Notes under the pieces: generated by a model | Told to the model about the DNA's origin: nothing | Databases searched by the model: none | Seen by the model: the letters and a program-made list of their open reading frames with translations, nothing else | NCBI RefSeq assembly: GCF_014651135.1 | Contig: NZ_BMWH01000003.1 | Span: forward strand, 228,340 to 292,339 | DNA from: Streptomyces echinoruber | Lineage (GTDB): Bacteria; Actinomycetota; Actinomycetes; Streptomycetales; Streptomycetaceae | Reading direction: 5' to 3' | Length of the DNA stretch: 64,000 nt | Shown: piece by piece, positions 28,903 to 40,829 of the stretch | How positions within the stretch are numbered: the first letter of the stretch is position 1 | Layout: each line of letters opens with the position of its first letter | Made by a program: the position numbers and the translations under genes

Positions 28903-30495
28903 ATGGCGGAGCTCACGATCCGGCCGGAGGAGATCCGGGACGCGCTGGAGAACTTCGTCCAGTCGTACAAGCCGGACGCGGCCTCGCGCGAGGAGGTCGG
29001 CACCGTCACCTTCGCCGGTGACGGTATCGCGAGGGTCGAGGGCCTGCCCTCGACCATGGCCAACGAACTGCTGAAGTTCGAGGACGGCACCCTCGGCCTC
29101 GCCCTCAACCTCGAGGAGCGGGAGATCGGTGCCATCGTCCTCGGCGAGTTCAGCGGCATCGAGGAGGGGCAGCCGGTCACCCGGACCGGCGAGGTCCTGT
29201 CGGTGCCGGTCGGCGAGGGCTACCTCGGCCGTGTCGTCGACCCGCTCGGCAACCCGATCGACGGCCTCGGCGAGATCGAGACCGACGGCCGCCGCGCCCT
29301 CGAGCTGCAGGCCCCCACGGTCATGCAGCGCAAGTCGGTGCACGAGCCGATGGAGACCGGCTACAAGGCGGTCGACGCCATGACGCCGATCGGCCGCGGC
29401 CAGCGCCAGCTGATCATCGGCGACCGCCAGACCGGCAAGACCGCCCTGGCCGTCGACACGATCATCAACCAGCGCGACAACTGGCGCACCGGCGACCCGA
29501 AGAAGCAGGTCCGCTGCATCTACGTCGCCATCGGCCAGAAGGGCTCCACCATCGCCGGCGTGCGCCGCGCGCTGGAGGAGAACGGCGCGCTGGAGTACAC
29601 GACGATCGTCGCCGCCCCGGCGTCCGACCCGGCCGGCTTCAAGTACCTGGCGCCCTACACCGGCTCCGCCATCGGCCAGCACTGGATGTACCAGGGCAAG
29701 CACGTCCTGATCGTCTTCGACGACCTGTCGAAGCAGGCCGACGCCTACCGTGCCGTCTCCCTGCTGCTGCGCCGTCCGCCGGGCCGCGAGGCCTACCCGG
29801 GCGACGTCTTCTACCTGCACTCCCGTCTGCTGGAGCGCTGCGCGAAGCTCTCCGACGACATGGGTGCCGGGTCGATGACCGGTCTGCCGATCGTCGAGAC
29901 CAAGGCCAACGACGTCTCGGCGTTCATCCCGACCAACGTCATCTCCATCACCGACGGCCAGTGCTTCCTGGAGTCCGACCTGTTCAACGCCGGTCAGCGC
30001 CCGGCCCTGAACGTCGGTATCTCCGTCTCCCGCGTCGGTGGCTCCGCCCAGCACAAGGCGATGAAGCAGGTCTCCGGCCGTCTGCGCGTGGACCTCGCCC
30101 AGTTCCGTGAGCTGGAGGCGTTCGCCGCCTTCGGCTCCGACCTGGACGCGGCCTCCAAGGCGCAGCTCGAGCGCGGCCAGCGCATGGTCGAGCTGCTGAA
30201 GCAGGAGCAGTACCAGCCGATGGCCACCGAGGACCAGGTCGTCTCCATCTGGGCCGGCACCACCGGCAAGATGGACGACGTGCCGGTCGCCGACATCCGC
30301 CGCTTCGAGCGCGAGCTGCTCGACTACCTGCACCGCAAGGAGCAGGGTCTGATGACCTCCATCCGGGAGGGCGGCAAGATGTCGGACGACACCCTCCAGG
30401 CCGTCGCCGACGCGATCGCCGAGTTCAAGAAGCAGTTCGAGACCTCCGACGGCAAGCTGCTCGGCGAGGACACCCCGGCCGCCGCGGCGAAGTGA
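28903..30495 (+). CDS. atpA: F0F1 ATP synthase subunit alpha
   Basis: Non-catalytic nucleotide-binding subunit of the F1 hexamer, 530 residues. Walker A is [10 protein letters not shown] at ~173-182, and the family signature lies in [17 protein letters not shown]. The ATG follows AGGGA; a more upstream open reading stretch is ignored because the N-terminus [15 protein letters not shown] is conserved. A small hairpin (ACGGCCC/GGGCCGT, 28800-28818) lies in the 129-nt atpH-atpA gap. Confidence 0.97.
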   Translation: MAELTIRPEEIRDALENFVQSYKPDAASREEVGTVTFAGDGIARVEGLPSTMANELLKFEDGTLGLALNLEEREIGAIVLGEFSGIEEGQPVTRTGEVLSVPVGEGYLGRVVDPLGNPIDGLGEIETDGRRALELQAPTVMQRKSVHEPMETGYKAVDAMTPIGRGQRQLIIGDRQTGKTALAVDTIINQRDNWRTGDPKKQVRCIYVAIGQKGSTIAGVRRALEENGALEYTTIVAAPASDPAGFKYLAPYTGSAIGQHWMYQGKHVLIVFDDLSKQADAYRAVSLLLRRPPGREAYPGDVFYLHSRLLERCAKLSDDMGAGSMTGLPIVETKANDVSAFIPTNVISITDGQCFLESDLFNAGQRPALNVGISVSRVGGSAQHKAMKQVSGRLRVDLAQFRELEAFAAFGSDLDAASKAQLERGQRMVELLKQEQYQPMATEDQVVSIWAGTTGKMDDVPVADIRRFERELLDYLHRKEQGLMTSIREGGKMSDDTLQAVADAIAEFKKQFETSDGKLLGEDTPAAAAK

Positions 30496-30516
30496 CGTAA
30501 GGAAGGGACCTGACTC

Positions 30517-31434
30517 ATGGGAGCCCAGCTCCGGGTCTACAAGCGTCGCATCCGATCCGTCACCGCGACCAAGAAGATCACCAAGGCGATGGAGATGATC
30601 GCCGCCTCGCGCGTCGTCAAGGCGCAGCGCAAGGTGGCGGCGTCCACGCCGTACGCGACCGAGCTCACCCGCGCGGTCGCGGCGGTGGCCACGGGATCGA
30701 ACACCAAGCACCCGCTGACGACGGAGGCGGAGAACCCGAGCCGTGCCGCGGTCCTGCTGCTGACCAGCGACCGCGGCCTGGCCGGCGCCTTCAACTCCAA
30801 CGCCATCAAGGCGGCCGAGCAGCTCACCGAGCGGCTGGAGCGGGAGGGCAAGCAGGTCGAGACGTACATCGTCGGCCGGCGCGGCGTGGCGCACTACAAC
30901 TTCCGTGAACGGAAGATCGCGGCGTCCTTCACCGGCTTCACCGACGACCCGACGTACGCGGACGCCAAGAAGGTCGCGGCGCCGCTGATCGAGGCGATCC
31001 GCAAGGAGACGGCGGACGGCGGCGTCGACGAGCTGCACATCGTCTACACGGAGTTCGTGTCGATGATGACGCAGACGGCGCTGGACGCGCGCCTGCTGCC
31101 GCTGCGGGTGGACGAGGTCGCGCAGGAGGCCCGCCCCAAGGGCGAGCTCCTCCCGCTGTACGACTTCGAGCCGTCGGCGGAGGACGTCCTCGACGCCCTG
31201 CTGCCGCGCTACGTGGAGAGCCGCGTCTACAACGCGCTGCTCCAGTCGGCCGCTTCGAAGCACGCCGCCACGCGGCGCGCGATGAAGTCGGCCACCGACA
31301 ACGCCGGTGAGCTCATCGAGACCCTCACCCGGCTTGCCAACCAGGCCCGTCAGGCCGACATCACCCAGGAAATCAGCGAGATCGTCGGTGGCGCGAGCGC
31401 CCTGGCCGACGCGACCGCGGGGAGTGACCGATAA
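30517..31434 (+). CDS. atpG: F0F1 ATP synthase subunit gamma
   Basis: The central rotating shaft, 305 residues. The N-terminal helix [27 protein letters not shown] and the C-terminal helix ending [15 protein letters not shown] form the coiled coil; the Rossmann-like middle carries [20 protein letters not shown] precedes the ATG. The stop TAA is directly followed by the atpD ATG. Confidence 0.97.
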   Translation: MGAQLRVYKRRIRSVTATKKITKAMEMIAASRVVKAQRKVAASTPYATELTRAVAAVATGSNTKHPLTTEAENPSRAAVLLLTSDRGLAGAFNSNAIKAAEQLTERLEREGKQVETYIVGRRGVAHYNFRERKIAASFTGFTDDPTYADAKKVAAPLIEAIRKETADGGVDELHIVYTEFVSMMTQTALDARLLPLRVDEVAQEARPKGELLPLYDFEPSAEDVLDALLPRYVESRVYNALLQSAASKHAATRRAMKSATDNAGELIETLTRLANQARQADITQEISEIVGGASALADATAGSDR

Positions 31435-32871
<1,437 letters not shown>

Positions 32872-32887
32872 GCCTCGCGCTCTTGTG

Positions 32888-32932
32888 GAGGGGGCGGGGC
32901 CGTCCCGCCCCCTCTGCCACGCCCCGTAGAAT
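32888..32932 (+). promoter_or_regulatory. stem-loop and TAGAAT element between atpD and atpC
   Basis: An 11-bp perfect stem (32888-32898 with 32904-32914, 5-nt loop) lies 17 nt after the atpD stop. A TAGAAT hexamer, an ideal -10, follows at 32927-32932, 49 nt before the atpC start. The hairpin could stabilise or partly terminate the upstream mRNA; a recognisable -35 is missing. Confidence 0.5.
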
Positions 32933-32981
32933 TGACCCCACACCCGGCACCCCCGCCGGGTGGTGACCCGAGGAGCCACCC

Positions 32982-33356
32982 TTGGCTGCTGAGCTGCACG
33001 TCGAGCTGGTCGCCGCCGACCGCCAGGTCTGGTCCGGCGAGGCCACTCTGGTCGTCGCGCGCACCACGTCCGGCGACATCGGCGTCATGCCCGGTCACCA
33101 GCCGCTGCTCGGTGTGCTGGAGTCGGGCCCGGTGACCATCCGTACGAGTGACGGTGGCACGGTCGTCGCCGCGGTGCACGGCGGTTTCATCTCGTTCGCG
33201 GACGACAAGCTGTCGCTGCTGGCCGAGGTCGCCGAGCTCGCCGACGAGATCGACGTCCAGCGTACGGAGCAGGAGCTGGCGCGCGCGAAGGCGGAGGCCG
33301 ACACGGACGCCGAGCGGCGCGCGGACGTCCGCCTGCGGGCGGCGGCGGCGCGCTGA
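32982..33356 (+). CDS. atpC: F0F1 ATP synthase subunit epsilon
   Basis: A 124-residue rotor/inhibitor subunit. The N-terminal beta-barrel is clear (ELHVELVAADRQVWSGEATL, GDIGVMPGHQPLLGVL) with a C-terminal helical hairpin rich in Ala/Glu/Arg. The start is TTG after GAGGAG. Closes the operon before a strong terminator. Confidence 0.95.
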   Translation: MAAELHVELVAADRQVWSGEATLVVARTTSGDIGVMPGHQPLLGVLESGPVTIRTSDGGTVVAAVHGGFISFADDKLSLLAEVAELADEIDVQRTEQELARAKAEADTDAERRADVRLRAAAAR

Positions 33357-33420
33357 CCACGCTGACCATGGGAGCGTCCCCAGGCCTTAAGCTCTGGGGG
33401 AGCGCCGTGTCATGACGTCA

Positions 33421-33468
33421 CTCAGCCGCGGCGGGAACCGGCACGAGCCGGTTCCCGCCGCGGCTGAG
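33421..33468. terminator. atp operon terminator, 22-bp perfect stem
   Basis: Arms 33421-33442 and 33447-33468 are perfectly complementary around an ACGA loop, 65 nt after the atpC stop. Confidence 0.85.
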
Positions 33469-33524
33469 GCGGCTACGGGTGTTCTCACAGTCCCCTTACC
33501 GAGGAGTCGAGGAGGTCGGTGCCG

Positions 33525-33971
33525 ATGGTCCTCGCTCTGACCGTGTGCGGCGTGCTGGTCGCACTCGTGGTGGTGGGGCTGTTCATCTTCGGGCTGCGCC
33601 GCAGGCTGATCCAGCGTTCCGGCGGCACCTTCGACTGCTCCCTGCGCTGGGACGCCCCCGAGACGGGCGACGCCGGCGGCAAGGGCTGGAGCTACGGCGT
33701 GGCCCGCTACAACGGCGACCGCGTCGAGTGGTTCCGCGTCTTCTCCTACGCCCCGCGTCCGCGCCGCGTCCTGGAGCGCGCGTCGATCGAGGTGGCCGGC
33801 CGCCGCCTGCCCGAGGGCGAGGAGGAGCTGGCGCTGCTGTCGGACTCGGTGATCCTGGCCTGCCTGCACCAGGGCAGCCGGGTGGAACTCGCGATGAGCG
33901 AGGACGCGCTGACCGGTTTCCTCGCCTGGCTGGAGGCGGCTCCGCCCGGCCAGCGGGTGAACGTGGCCTGA
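33525..33971 (+). CDS. DUF2550 membrane-anchored protein
   Basis: A 148-residue actinobacterial protein of unknown function. It has one N-terminal transmembrane helix (LTVCGVLVALVVVGLFIFGL) followed by the soluble DUF2550 domain with RSGGTFDCSLRW, GKGWSYGVARYNGDRVEWFRVFSY and a C-terminal ALTGFLAWLEAAPPGQR. GAGGAGG is 9 nt before the ATG; the GTG 6 nt earlier is too close to it. The gene follows atpC in many actinobacteria. Confidence 0.9.
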   Translation: MVLALTVCGVLVALVVVGLFIFGLRRRLIQRSGGTFDCSLRWDAPETGDAGGKGWSYGVARYNGDRVEWFRVFSYAPRPRRVLERASIEVAGRRLPEGEEELALLSDSVILACLHQGSRVELAMSEDALTGFLAWLEAAPPGQRVNVA

Positions 33972-33978
33972 CACGCGT

Positions 33979-34011
33979 CTCTGCCCCCGGACGGCCCGTC
34001 CGGGGGCAGAG
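33979..34011. terminator. bidirectional terminator between the DUF2550 and chitinase genes
   Basis: 15-bp perfect stem (33979-33993 with 33997-34011), 3-nt loop, placed between convergent genes. Confidence 0.8.
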
Positions 34012-34036
34012 GTGTCTTCGCCGGGCCGCGGCCGGC

Positions 34037-35902
<1,866 letters not shown>

Positions 35903-35969
35903 GGCGCGCCTCCTGGATGCTCGTGGGGATTTTGTCGGGGGCATGACTAAACCGCAGTGCGGTGCGGCG

Positions 35970-36011
35970 AGAATAGAAAGGTCTGGACCATCGGTCAATA
36001 GGTCTGGACCA
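35970..36011 (-). promoter_or_regulatory. chitinase promoter with two 12-bp direct repeats
   Basis: On the minus strand TGGTCCAGACCT occurs twice (36011-36000 and 35990-35979), spaced 21 bp apart, two helical turns. A -35 TTGACC (35998-35993) lies between and over the repeats and a -10 TATTCT (35975-35970) follows after 17 nt. The same direct repeat is described for Streptomyces chitinase promoters; it also resembles the DasR responsive element TGGTCTAGACCA. Confidence 0.85.
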
Positions 36012-36207
36012 GTGCCCCGAAAGATGCGATGGGATCCCCAACTTCCCTGCGGAAGAAGCGGTTTGGGTCACGCCGCATGATGCGCCGCCGGTCCCGCCCG
36101 CCCCGCCGGACGCCCGCCGTTTCCCGTCGCGGGCCTGCCGCTCTCCGTCCCGGGCCCGCCTCCTCCCACCGCGGGCCTGCCGCTCCCCGCCGCTCCCCGG
36201 CGCCGGC

Positions 36208-36780
36208 CTACCGCTCCCCGCCCGGCACCCACAGCACGTCCCCCACGTCCTTGTTCGCCGTGCGCGCCAGGATGAACAGCAGGTCCGACAGCCGGTTGAG
36301 GTAGGTGGCCGTGAGAGGGTTCATGGTCTCGCCGTGGACCTCCAGGGCCGCCCAGGTCGAGCGCTCGGCCCGCCGCACCACCGTGCAGGCCTGGTGCAGC
36401 AGGGCCGCGCCGGGGGTGCCGCCCGGCAGGATGAAGGAGCGCAGCTTCTCCAGGCGCTCGTTGAAGCGGTCACAGTCCGCCTCCAGGCGGTCGATGTAGA
36501 ACTGCTCGACCCGCAGCGGCGGGAACTTCGGGTTCTCCACCACCGGTGTGGACAGGTCCGCACCCACGTCGAACAGGTCGTTCTGCACGCGGGTGAGGAC
36601 CTCGACGATCTCCTCGTCCAGGCCGCCCAGGGCGAGCGCGGTCCCGATCACCGCGTTGGCCTCGTTGGCGTCGGCGTACGCGGCGATGCGCAGGTCGGTC
36701 TTGGGGACCCGGCTCATGTCACCGAGGCTGGTGGTGCCCTGGTCGCCGGTCCTGGTGTAGATGCGCGTCAGATTGACCAT
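36208..36780 (-). CDS. PduO-type cob(I)yrinic acid a,c-diamide adenosyltransferase
   Basis: Transfers the adenosyl group of ATP to cob(I)alamin, making coenzyme B12. The 190-residue helical-bundle protein has the N-terminal ATP-binding MVNLTRIYTRTGDQGTTSLGD, the AYADANEANAVIG segment and the conserved FILPGGTPGAALLHQACTVVRRAER. The product would serve methylmalonyl-CoA mutase, whose helpers mce and meaB lie at the right end of the window. TACGCT 6 nt before the ATG indicates a leaderless start. The 36012-36207 gap behind it shows no gene. Confidence 0.95.
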   Translation of the reverse strand: MVNLTRIYTRTGDQGTTSLGDMSRVPKTDLRIAAYADANEANAVIGTALALGGLDEEIVEVLTRVQNDLFDVGADLSTPVVENPKFPPLRVEQFYIDRLEADCDRFNERLEKLRSFILPGGTPGAALLHQACTVVRRAERSTWAALEVHGETMNPLTATYLNRLSDLLFILARTANKDVGDVLWVPGGER

Positions 36781-36793
36781 GCGGCCAGCGTAG

Positions 36794-37588
36794 TTACGCT
36801 CCGGCCGTCCGGAACACGCGTGTGCCCACCGTCACGGACAGCGCGGCGAGGGCGACGGCCACCAGCGCGCCGTACAGCACGTGGGCGGTGGCGTACGAGC
36901 CGACGTAGGCGTCGCGGACCGCGTCCACCAGATAGCGCAGCGGCACCAGGCGGGAGAGCGCGTCCAGCCAGGCCGGGGCGAGCGTCATCGGGACGAGCAG
37001 TCCGGACAGCAGCATGGACGGCATGGTGAGCGCGTTGATCACCGGGGCGAACTGCTGCGGCGTGTCCACCCGCATCGCCAGGGCGTAGGAGAGCGAGGCC
37101 AGGGAGACGGCCAGCAGGGTGACGAAGGCGAAGCCGATGAGGATGCCGGGCAGCGGCGCGCGCAGGCCCATCGCGACCGCCGCCAGGACCAGCAGCACGG
37201 CCTGGAAGAGCAGCACGGTGGCGTCCCGCAGGACCCGGCCGAGCAGCAGGGCGAGGCGGCCGGCCGGGGTGACCCGTAGCCGCTCCACCACCCCCTGACT
37301 CTTCTCGACGATGATCGTGAACCCCGCGAACGAGGCGCCGAAGAGGGCGAGTTGCAGCAGCAGCCCGGGAACCAGCACCTGCCAGGAGCTGCCCCGCGCG
37401 CCGAGCGGCAGGTGGGTCAGGAGCGGACCGAAGAACAGCAGGTACAGCAGCGGCATCAGCAGGCCGAACAGCAGGGCGAAGCGGGAGCGCAGGGACTGGC
37501 GCAGGTAGCGGCCGTAGATGAGGGCGGTGTCGTGGAGCAGGGGCGGCAGTGGCATGAGAGTCCTCGGCTGGTCCGGCGGCAGTGGCAT
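36794..37588 (-). CDS. ABC-2 type exporter permease (DrrB-like)
   Basis: A 264-residue membrane protein with six predicted helices, of the daunorubicin-resistance DrrB/NodJ type (ALLFGLLMPLLYLLFFGPLL, VPGLLLQLALFGASFAGFTI, EKSQGVVERLRVTPAGR). It pairs with the ATPase encoded 17 nt upstream to export hydrophobic compounds. Two in-frame ATGs, 37588 and 37555, each have GAGGAC at the same 5-6 nt spacing because the start region is duplicated; the first is chosen. Confidence 0.9.
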   Translation of the reverse strand: MPLPPDQPRTLMPLPPLLHDTALIYGRYLRQSLRSRFALLFGLLMPLLYLLFFGPLLTHLPLGARGSSWQVLVPGLLLQLALFGASFAGFTIIVEKSQGVVERLRVTPAGRLALLLGRVLRDATVLLFQAVLLVLAAVAMGLRAPLPGILIGFAFVTLLAVSLASLSYALAMRVDTPQQFAPVINALTMPSMLLSGLLVPMTLAPAWLDALSRLVPLRYLVDAVRDAYVGSYATAHVLYGALVAVALAALSVTVGTRVFRTAGA

Positions 37589-37607
37589 GGAAGTCCTCGG
37601 CCGGTCT
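37542..37607. repeat. 33-bp tandem duplication of the permease start region
   Basis: Copies 37542-37574 and 37575-37607 differ at four or so positions. Each contains GAGGAC plus an ATG on the minus strand. The duplication is in frame (11 codons, giving MPLPPDQPRTLMPLPP). Confidence 0.85.
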
Positions 37608-38388
37608 AGACGGCGACGGGGGCGGTGTCCGCGGGGGCCGGGCCGCGGCCGGTGATCGCGAGGAACGCGTCCTGCAGCGAGGCGTCGGGCGAACCGCCGT
37701 AGGTGCGCTTCAGCGCGCCCGGCGTGCCCTCGGCCGCCACCGTGCCCCCGTCGACGATCACCAGGCGGTCGGCGAGGGCGTCGGCCTCGTCCAGGTAGTG
37801 GGTGGTCAGGAAGACGGTCGTGCCGTGCTCGTCGCGCAGCCGGCGCACCAGGTCCCACAGGCCGGCGCGGCTGCCGGGGTCGAGTCCGGTGGTCGGCTCG
37901 TCGAGGAACAGCACCTTCGGACGGTGGGTGAGGGCCATCGCGATGTCCAGGCGGCGCCGCTGCCCGCCGGAGAGCGCGGCCGTCCTGCGGTCGAGCAGCT
38001 CCACCAGGTCCATCTCCCGTGCCAACTCCTCGGCCCGCTCGACCGCCTGAGCCTTCGTCAGGCCGTACAGGCGTCCCTGGGTGACCAGCTCCTCCCGCGC
38101 GGTGACCTGCGGGTCGGTCCCGCCGGACTGGGCGACGTAGCCGCAGGCCCGCCGCACGCCGACCGGGTCGGCGAGCAGGTCGCAGCCGGCGACGGTGGCG
38201 GCGCCCCCGGTGGGCCGCAGCAGGGTGGTCAGCATCCGCAGGGTCGTGGTCTTGCCGGCGCCGTTCGGGCCGAGGAGGCCGAGGATCTCGCCGGGGCGGA
38301 CGGTCAGGTCGATGCCGCGCACGGCCTCGACCGGGCCGTGCTGGGTGTGGAAGGTACGGGCCAGACCGGCCGTACTGATGATGGTCAT
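37606..38388 (-). CDS. ABC exporter ATP-binding protein (DrrA-like)
   Basis: A 260-residue ATPase with Walker A GPNGAGKTTTL, Q-loop YVAQSGGTD, signature LSGGQRRRLDIA, Walker B KVLFLDEPTTGLD and switch His in FLTTHYLDEAD. The closest pattern is that of antibiotic-resistance exporters (DrrA). It is divergent from a TetR gene with a shared operator region, so substrate-induced derepression is likely. The substrate cannot be predicted. Confidence 0.94.
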   Translation of the reverse strand: MTIISTAGLARTFHTQHGPVEAVRGIDLTVRPGEILGLLGPNGAGKTTTLRMLTTLLRPTGGAATVAGCDLLADPVGVRRACGYVAQSGGTDPQVTAREELVTQGRLYGLTKAQAVERAEELAREMDLVELLDRRTAALSGGQRRRLDIAMALTHRPKVLFLDEPTTGLDPGSRAGLWDLVRRLRDEHGTTVFLTTHYLDEADALADRLVIVDGGTVAAEGTPGALKRTYGGSPDASLQDAFLAITGRGPAPADTAPVAV

Positions 38389-38407
38389 GCCCCCAGAAAA
38401 ACAGAGA

Positions 38408-38442
38408 CGCTGAAAAATTGCAACGACCCCAAAATTTCAGCG
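38408..38442. promoter_or_regulatory. palindromic operator between the ABC exporter and tetR
   Basis: 13-bp arms CGCTGAAAAATTG and CAAAATTTCAGCG, with two internal mismatches, flank a 9-nt centre in an AT-rich patch. Typical size and place for a TetR-family site controlling both directions. Confidence 0.65.
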
Positions 38443-38470
38443 GACCCAGTCAGGCGGTTAGGATGCGGGC

Positions 38471-39112
38471 ATGACTGAGGGGCTCCGGGAGCGGAAGAAG
38501 CGGCAGACCAGGCAGTACATCTCCGACGTCGCCACGGCCCTGTTCGTCGAGCGCGGCTTCGACGCCGTCACCGTCGCCGAGGTCGCGGAGGCCGCGAACG
38601 TCTCGGTGAACACCGTCTACAACTACTTCCCGGCCAAGGAGGACCTCTTCCTCGACCGCGCCGCCGGGCTGCGCGACCGGCTCTCGCGGTGGGTGCGCGG
38701 CCGCGGCCCCGGCGAGTCGGCCGCCGGCGCGGTGCTGCGCGAGCTGCGCGAGGAGGTGGAGGCCGTCTCGCCCCGGGTCGGGCTGCTGCCGGGCTACGGC
38801 GCCTTCATGCGCGTCGTGCACGCGGCACCCACCCTGCGCTCCCGCCTGTGTGCCCTGCAGGAGGAGATCCGCGCGGACCTGGAGGCCACCCTGCGCGAGG
38901 AGACCGGCGCCGCCGACGGCGACCCGCTGCCGGAGCTGGTCGCCGGGCAGCTCGCCTGGATCCACCAGACCGTCGTCGGCCGCATCGGCCGCCGGATGCT
39001 GGAGGGCGGCACCCCGGAACAGGTGTCGCGCGAGGCGCTGGAGCTGCTGGACGACATCGAGGAGCTGCTGGGCGAGAGGGTGCTCACCTACGCCGTCCGG
39101 GGCGCGCGGTGA
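38471..39112 (+). CDS. TetR family transcriptional regulator
   Basis: A 213-residue repressor. The N-terminal helix-turn-helix (residues ~10-56) reads RQYISDVATALFVERGF, TVAEVAEAANVSVNTVYNYF and PAKEDLFLDR; the C-terminal part is the ligand-binding helical domain. TAGGAT sits 6 nt before the ATG, so the message is probably leaderless, and the operator palindrome lies just upstream over the -35 region. It most likely regulates itself and the divergent DrrAB-type exporter. Confidence 0.93.
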   Translation: MTEGLRERKKRQTRQYISDVATALFVERGFDAVTVAEVAEAANVSVNTVYNYFPAKEDLFLDRAAGLRDRLSRWVRGRGPGESAAGAVLRELREEVEAVSPRVGLLPGYGAFMRVVHAAPTLRSRLCALQEEIRADLEATLREETGAADGDPLPELVAGQLAWIHQTVVGRIGRRMLEGGTPEQVSREALELLDDIEELLGERVLTYAVRGAR

Positions 39113-39234
39113 CCCTTCCCGGTGTGATGTCCGTCATCTGAGACGTGACGCGCGTTACTAACCCGTCACACCGCCTCTCACGGGCGCTAGTGTCCGCCCG
39201 AGAGGAACCGAACACCATGTGTGAGGGAGTGGGA

Positions 39235-40083
39235 GTGGCAGGGAAGCTCGCCGTCATCGGGGCCGGTCTGATGGGATCCGGCATCGCCCAGGTGTCCGCC
39301 CAGGCGGGCTGGGACGTCGTCCTGCGCGACGTCACCGACGAGGCCCTCAGGCGCGGCACCGACGCCATCAGGGCCTCGTACGACAAGTTCGTCAGCAAGG
39401 GCAAACTGGAGGCGCACGACGCGGATGCCGCCCTGGCCCGCATCACCGCGACCACCGACCTGGACGCCGCCGCCGACGCCGACATCGTCGTCGAGGCGGT
39501 CTTCGAGAAGCTGGAGGTCAAGCACGAGATCTTCCGCACCCTGGACAAGCTGGTACGCGAGGACACCGTGCTCGCCTCCAACACCTCCGCCATCCCGATC
39601 ACCAAGATCGCGGCGGCGACCGAGCACCCGGAACGCGTCGTCGGCACCCACTTCTTCTCGCCGGTGCCGATGATGCAGCTGTGCGAACTGGTCCGCGGCT
39701 ACAAGACCAGCGACGAAACCCTCGCCAAGGCGCGGCAGTTCGCCGAGTCCGTCGGCAAGACCTGCATCGTCGTCAACCGCGACGTGGCCGGCTTTGTGAC
39801 GACCCGTCTGATCTGCGCCCTGGTCGTGGAGGCGACGAAGCTGTACGAATCGGGCGTGGCGAGCGCCGAGGACATCGACCTCGCCTGCAAACTGGGCTTC
39901 GGCCACGCCATGGGCCCGCTGGCCACCGCCGACCTGACGGGTGTCGACATCCTGCTGCACGCGACCGACAACATCTACACCGAGTCCCAGGACGAGAAGT
40001 TCGCCCCGCCGGAGCTGATGCGCCGAATGGTTGACGCCGGTGACATCGGCCGGAAGAGCGGGCAGGGCTTCTACAAGCACTGA
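39235..40083 (+). CDS. 3-hydroxybutyryl-CoA dehydrogenase
   Basis: NAD(P)-dependent oxidoreductase acting between acetoacetyl-CoA and 3-hydroxybutyryl-CoA. The 282-residue protein has the dinucleotide fold KLAVIGAGLMGSGIAQ, the SNTSAIPI loop, the catalytic His in VVGTHFFSPVPMMQL and the C-terminal dimerisation domain ending GRKSGQGFYKH. Start: GTG 39235 (VAGKLAVIG) has GAGGGAG upstream; an ATG at 39217 with GAGGAA 9 nt before it is an alternative adding six residues. A TAGTGT -10 candidate is at 39188. The gap also holds a GTTACTAAC palindrome (39153-39161). Confidence 0.93.
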   Translation: MAGKLAVIGAGLMGSGIAQVSAQAGWDVVLRDVTDEALRRGTDAIRASYDKFVSKGKLEAHDADAALARITATTDLDAAADADIVVEAVFEKLEVKHEIFRTLDKLVREDTVLASNTSAIPITKIAAATEHPERVVGTHFFSPVPMMQLCELVRGYKTSDETLAKARQFAESVGKTCIVVNRDVAGFVTTRLICALVVEATKLYESGVASAEDIDLACKLGFGHAMGPLATADLTGVDILLHATDNIYTESQDEKFAPPELMRRMVDAGDIGRKSGQGFYKH

Positions 40084-40245
40084 TCGTCGCCCGCACCCCG
40101 GGGGGTGTCACCCCTCGGGGTGAATTCGGTATCGGTTTGCTTACAGACGGCAACCTTATCGGGCCGTATCGAGTCAGATCTTGCACACCCGCACCACCCA
40201 TCACGGGCATGACGCCGCCGCACTCACGAACCACGGGGAGCGCAT

Positions 40246-40569
40246 ATGCACATCAGGGGCGACCACGCCGAGCTGGTCGTCGGGGGCCGCCTCGACGTCC
40301 GCAGCGCGGCGGACGCCCGTACGGTCCTGCACGCGGCCGTCGACGGCGGAGTCGGCGACCTGGTCCTGGACCTGTCCGAACTCGACTCCTGGGACGCCAC
40401 CGGACTCGGCGTGATCATGGGGGCCCACCGGCGGGCCGGCCGCCTCGGCCGGCGCCTGGTGCTGCGCGGGGTGCCCCCGCAGCTGCAGCGCCTGCTGGTG
40501 GCCACCCGGCTGCACCGCATCCTCGCCATCGAGGGCGGCGTCGGTCTGGAGTCCCTGCCCCGCGTCTGA
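40246..40569 (+). CDS. STAS-domain anti-sigma factor antagonist
   Basis: A 107-residue single STAS domain like SpoIIAA/RsbV/BldG. The phosphorylation loop, normally DSSGLG, reads DSWDATGLGVIMGAH, so the phospho-acceptor position is Thr rather than Ser. It would release a sigma factor by binding an anti-sigma kinase when unphosphorylated. GGGGAG precedes the ATG. The neighbour downstream is a large ATPase-like protein; no sigma or anti-sigma gene is adjacent. Confidence 0.9.
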   Translation: MHIRGDHAELVVGGRLDVRSAADARTVLHAAVDGGVGDLVLDLSELDSWDATGLGVIMGAHRRAGRLGRRLVLRGVPPQLQRLLVATRLHRILAIEGGVGLESLPRV

Positions 40570-40829
40570 CGCCCGGCGGGTGTGCCCCGGCGCGTCCGGG
40601 AAACCCGTCGACGAGGCCGTGAACCGTACGACTCACGCAATCCTCACAAGACCGTGATGTCCCGGACGGTTCGGTACACCGCCCTGTCGGAGATACTGGG
40701 CCAAGGTTTAAGGTTCGGTCGTCCGCTGCCAGTACCACCCTCGAGCGGGCCCGGACCAGAAGCGACAGCGCGGTGTGCGGCAAGGCCGGGAGGGGCTTCG
40801 CACTCGACGCTTTTGGGGGGCTTGAACCA

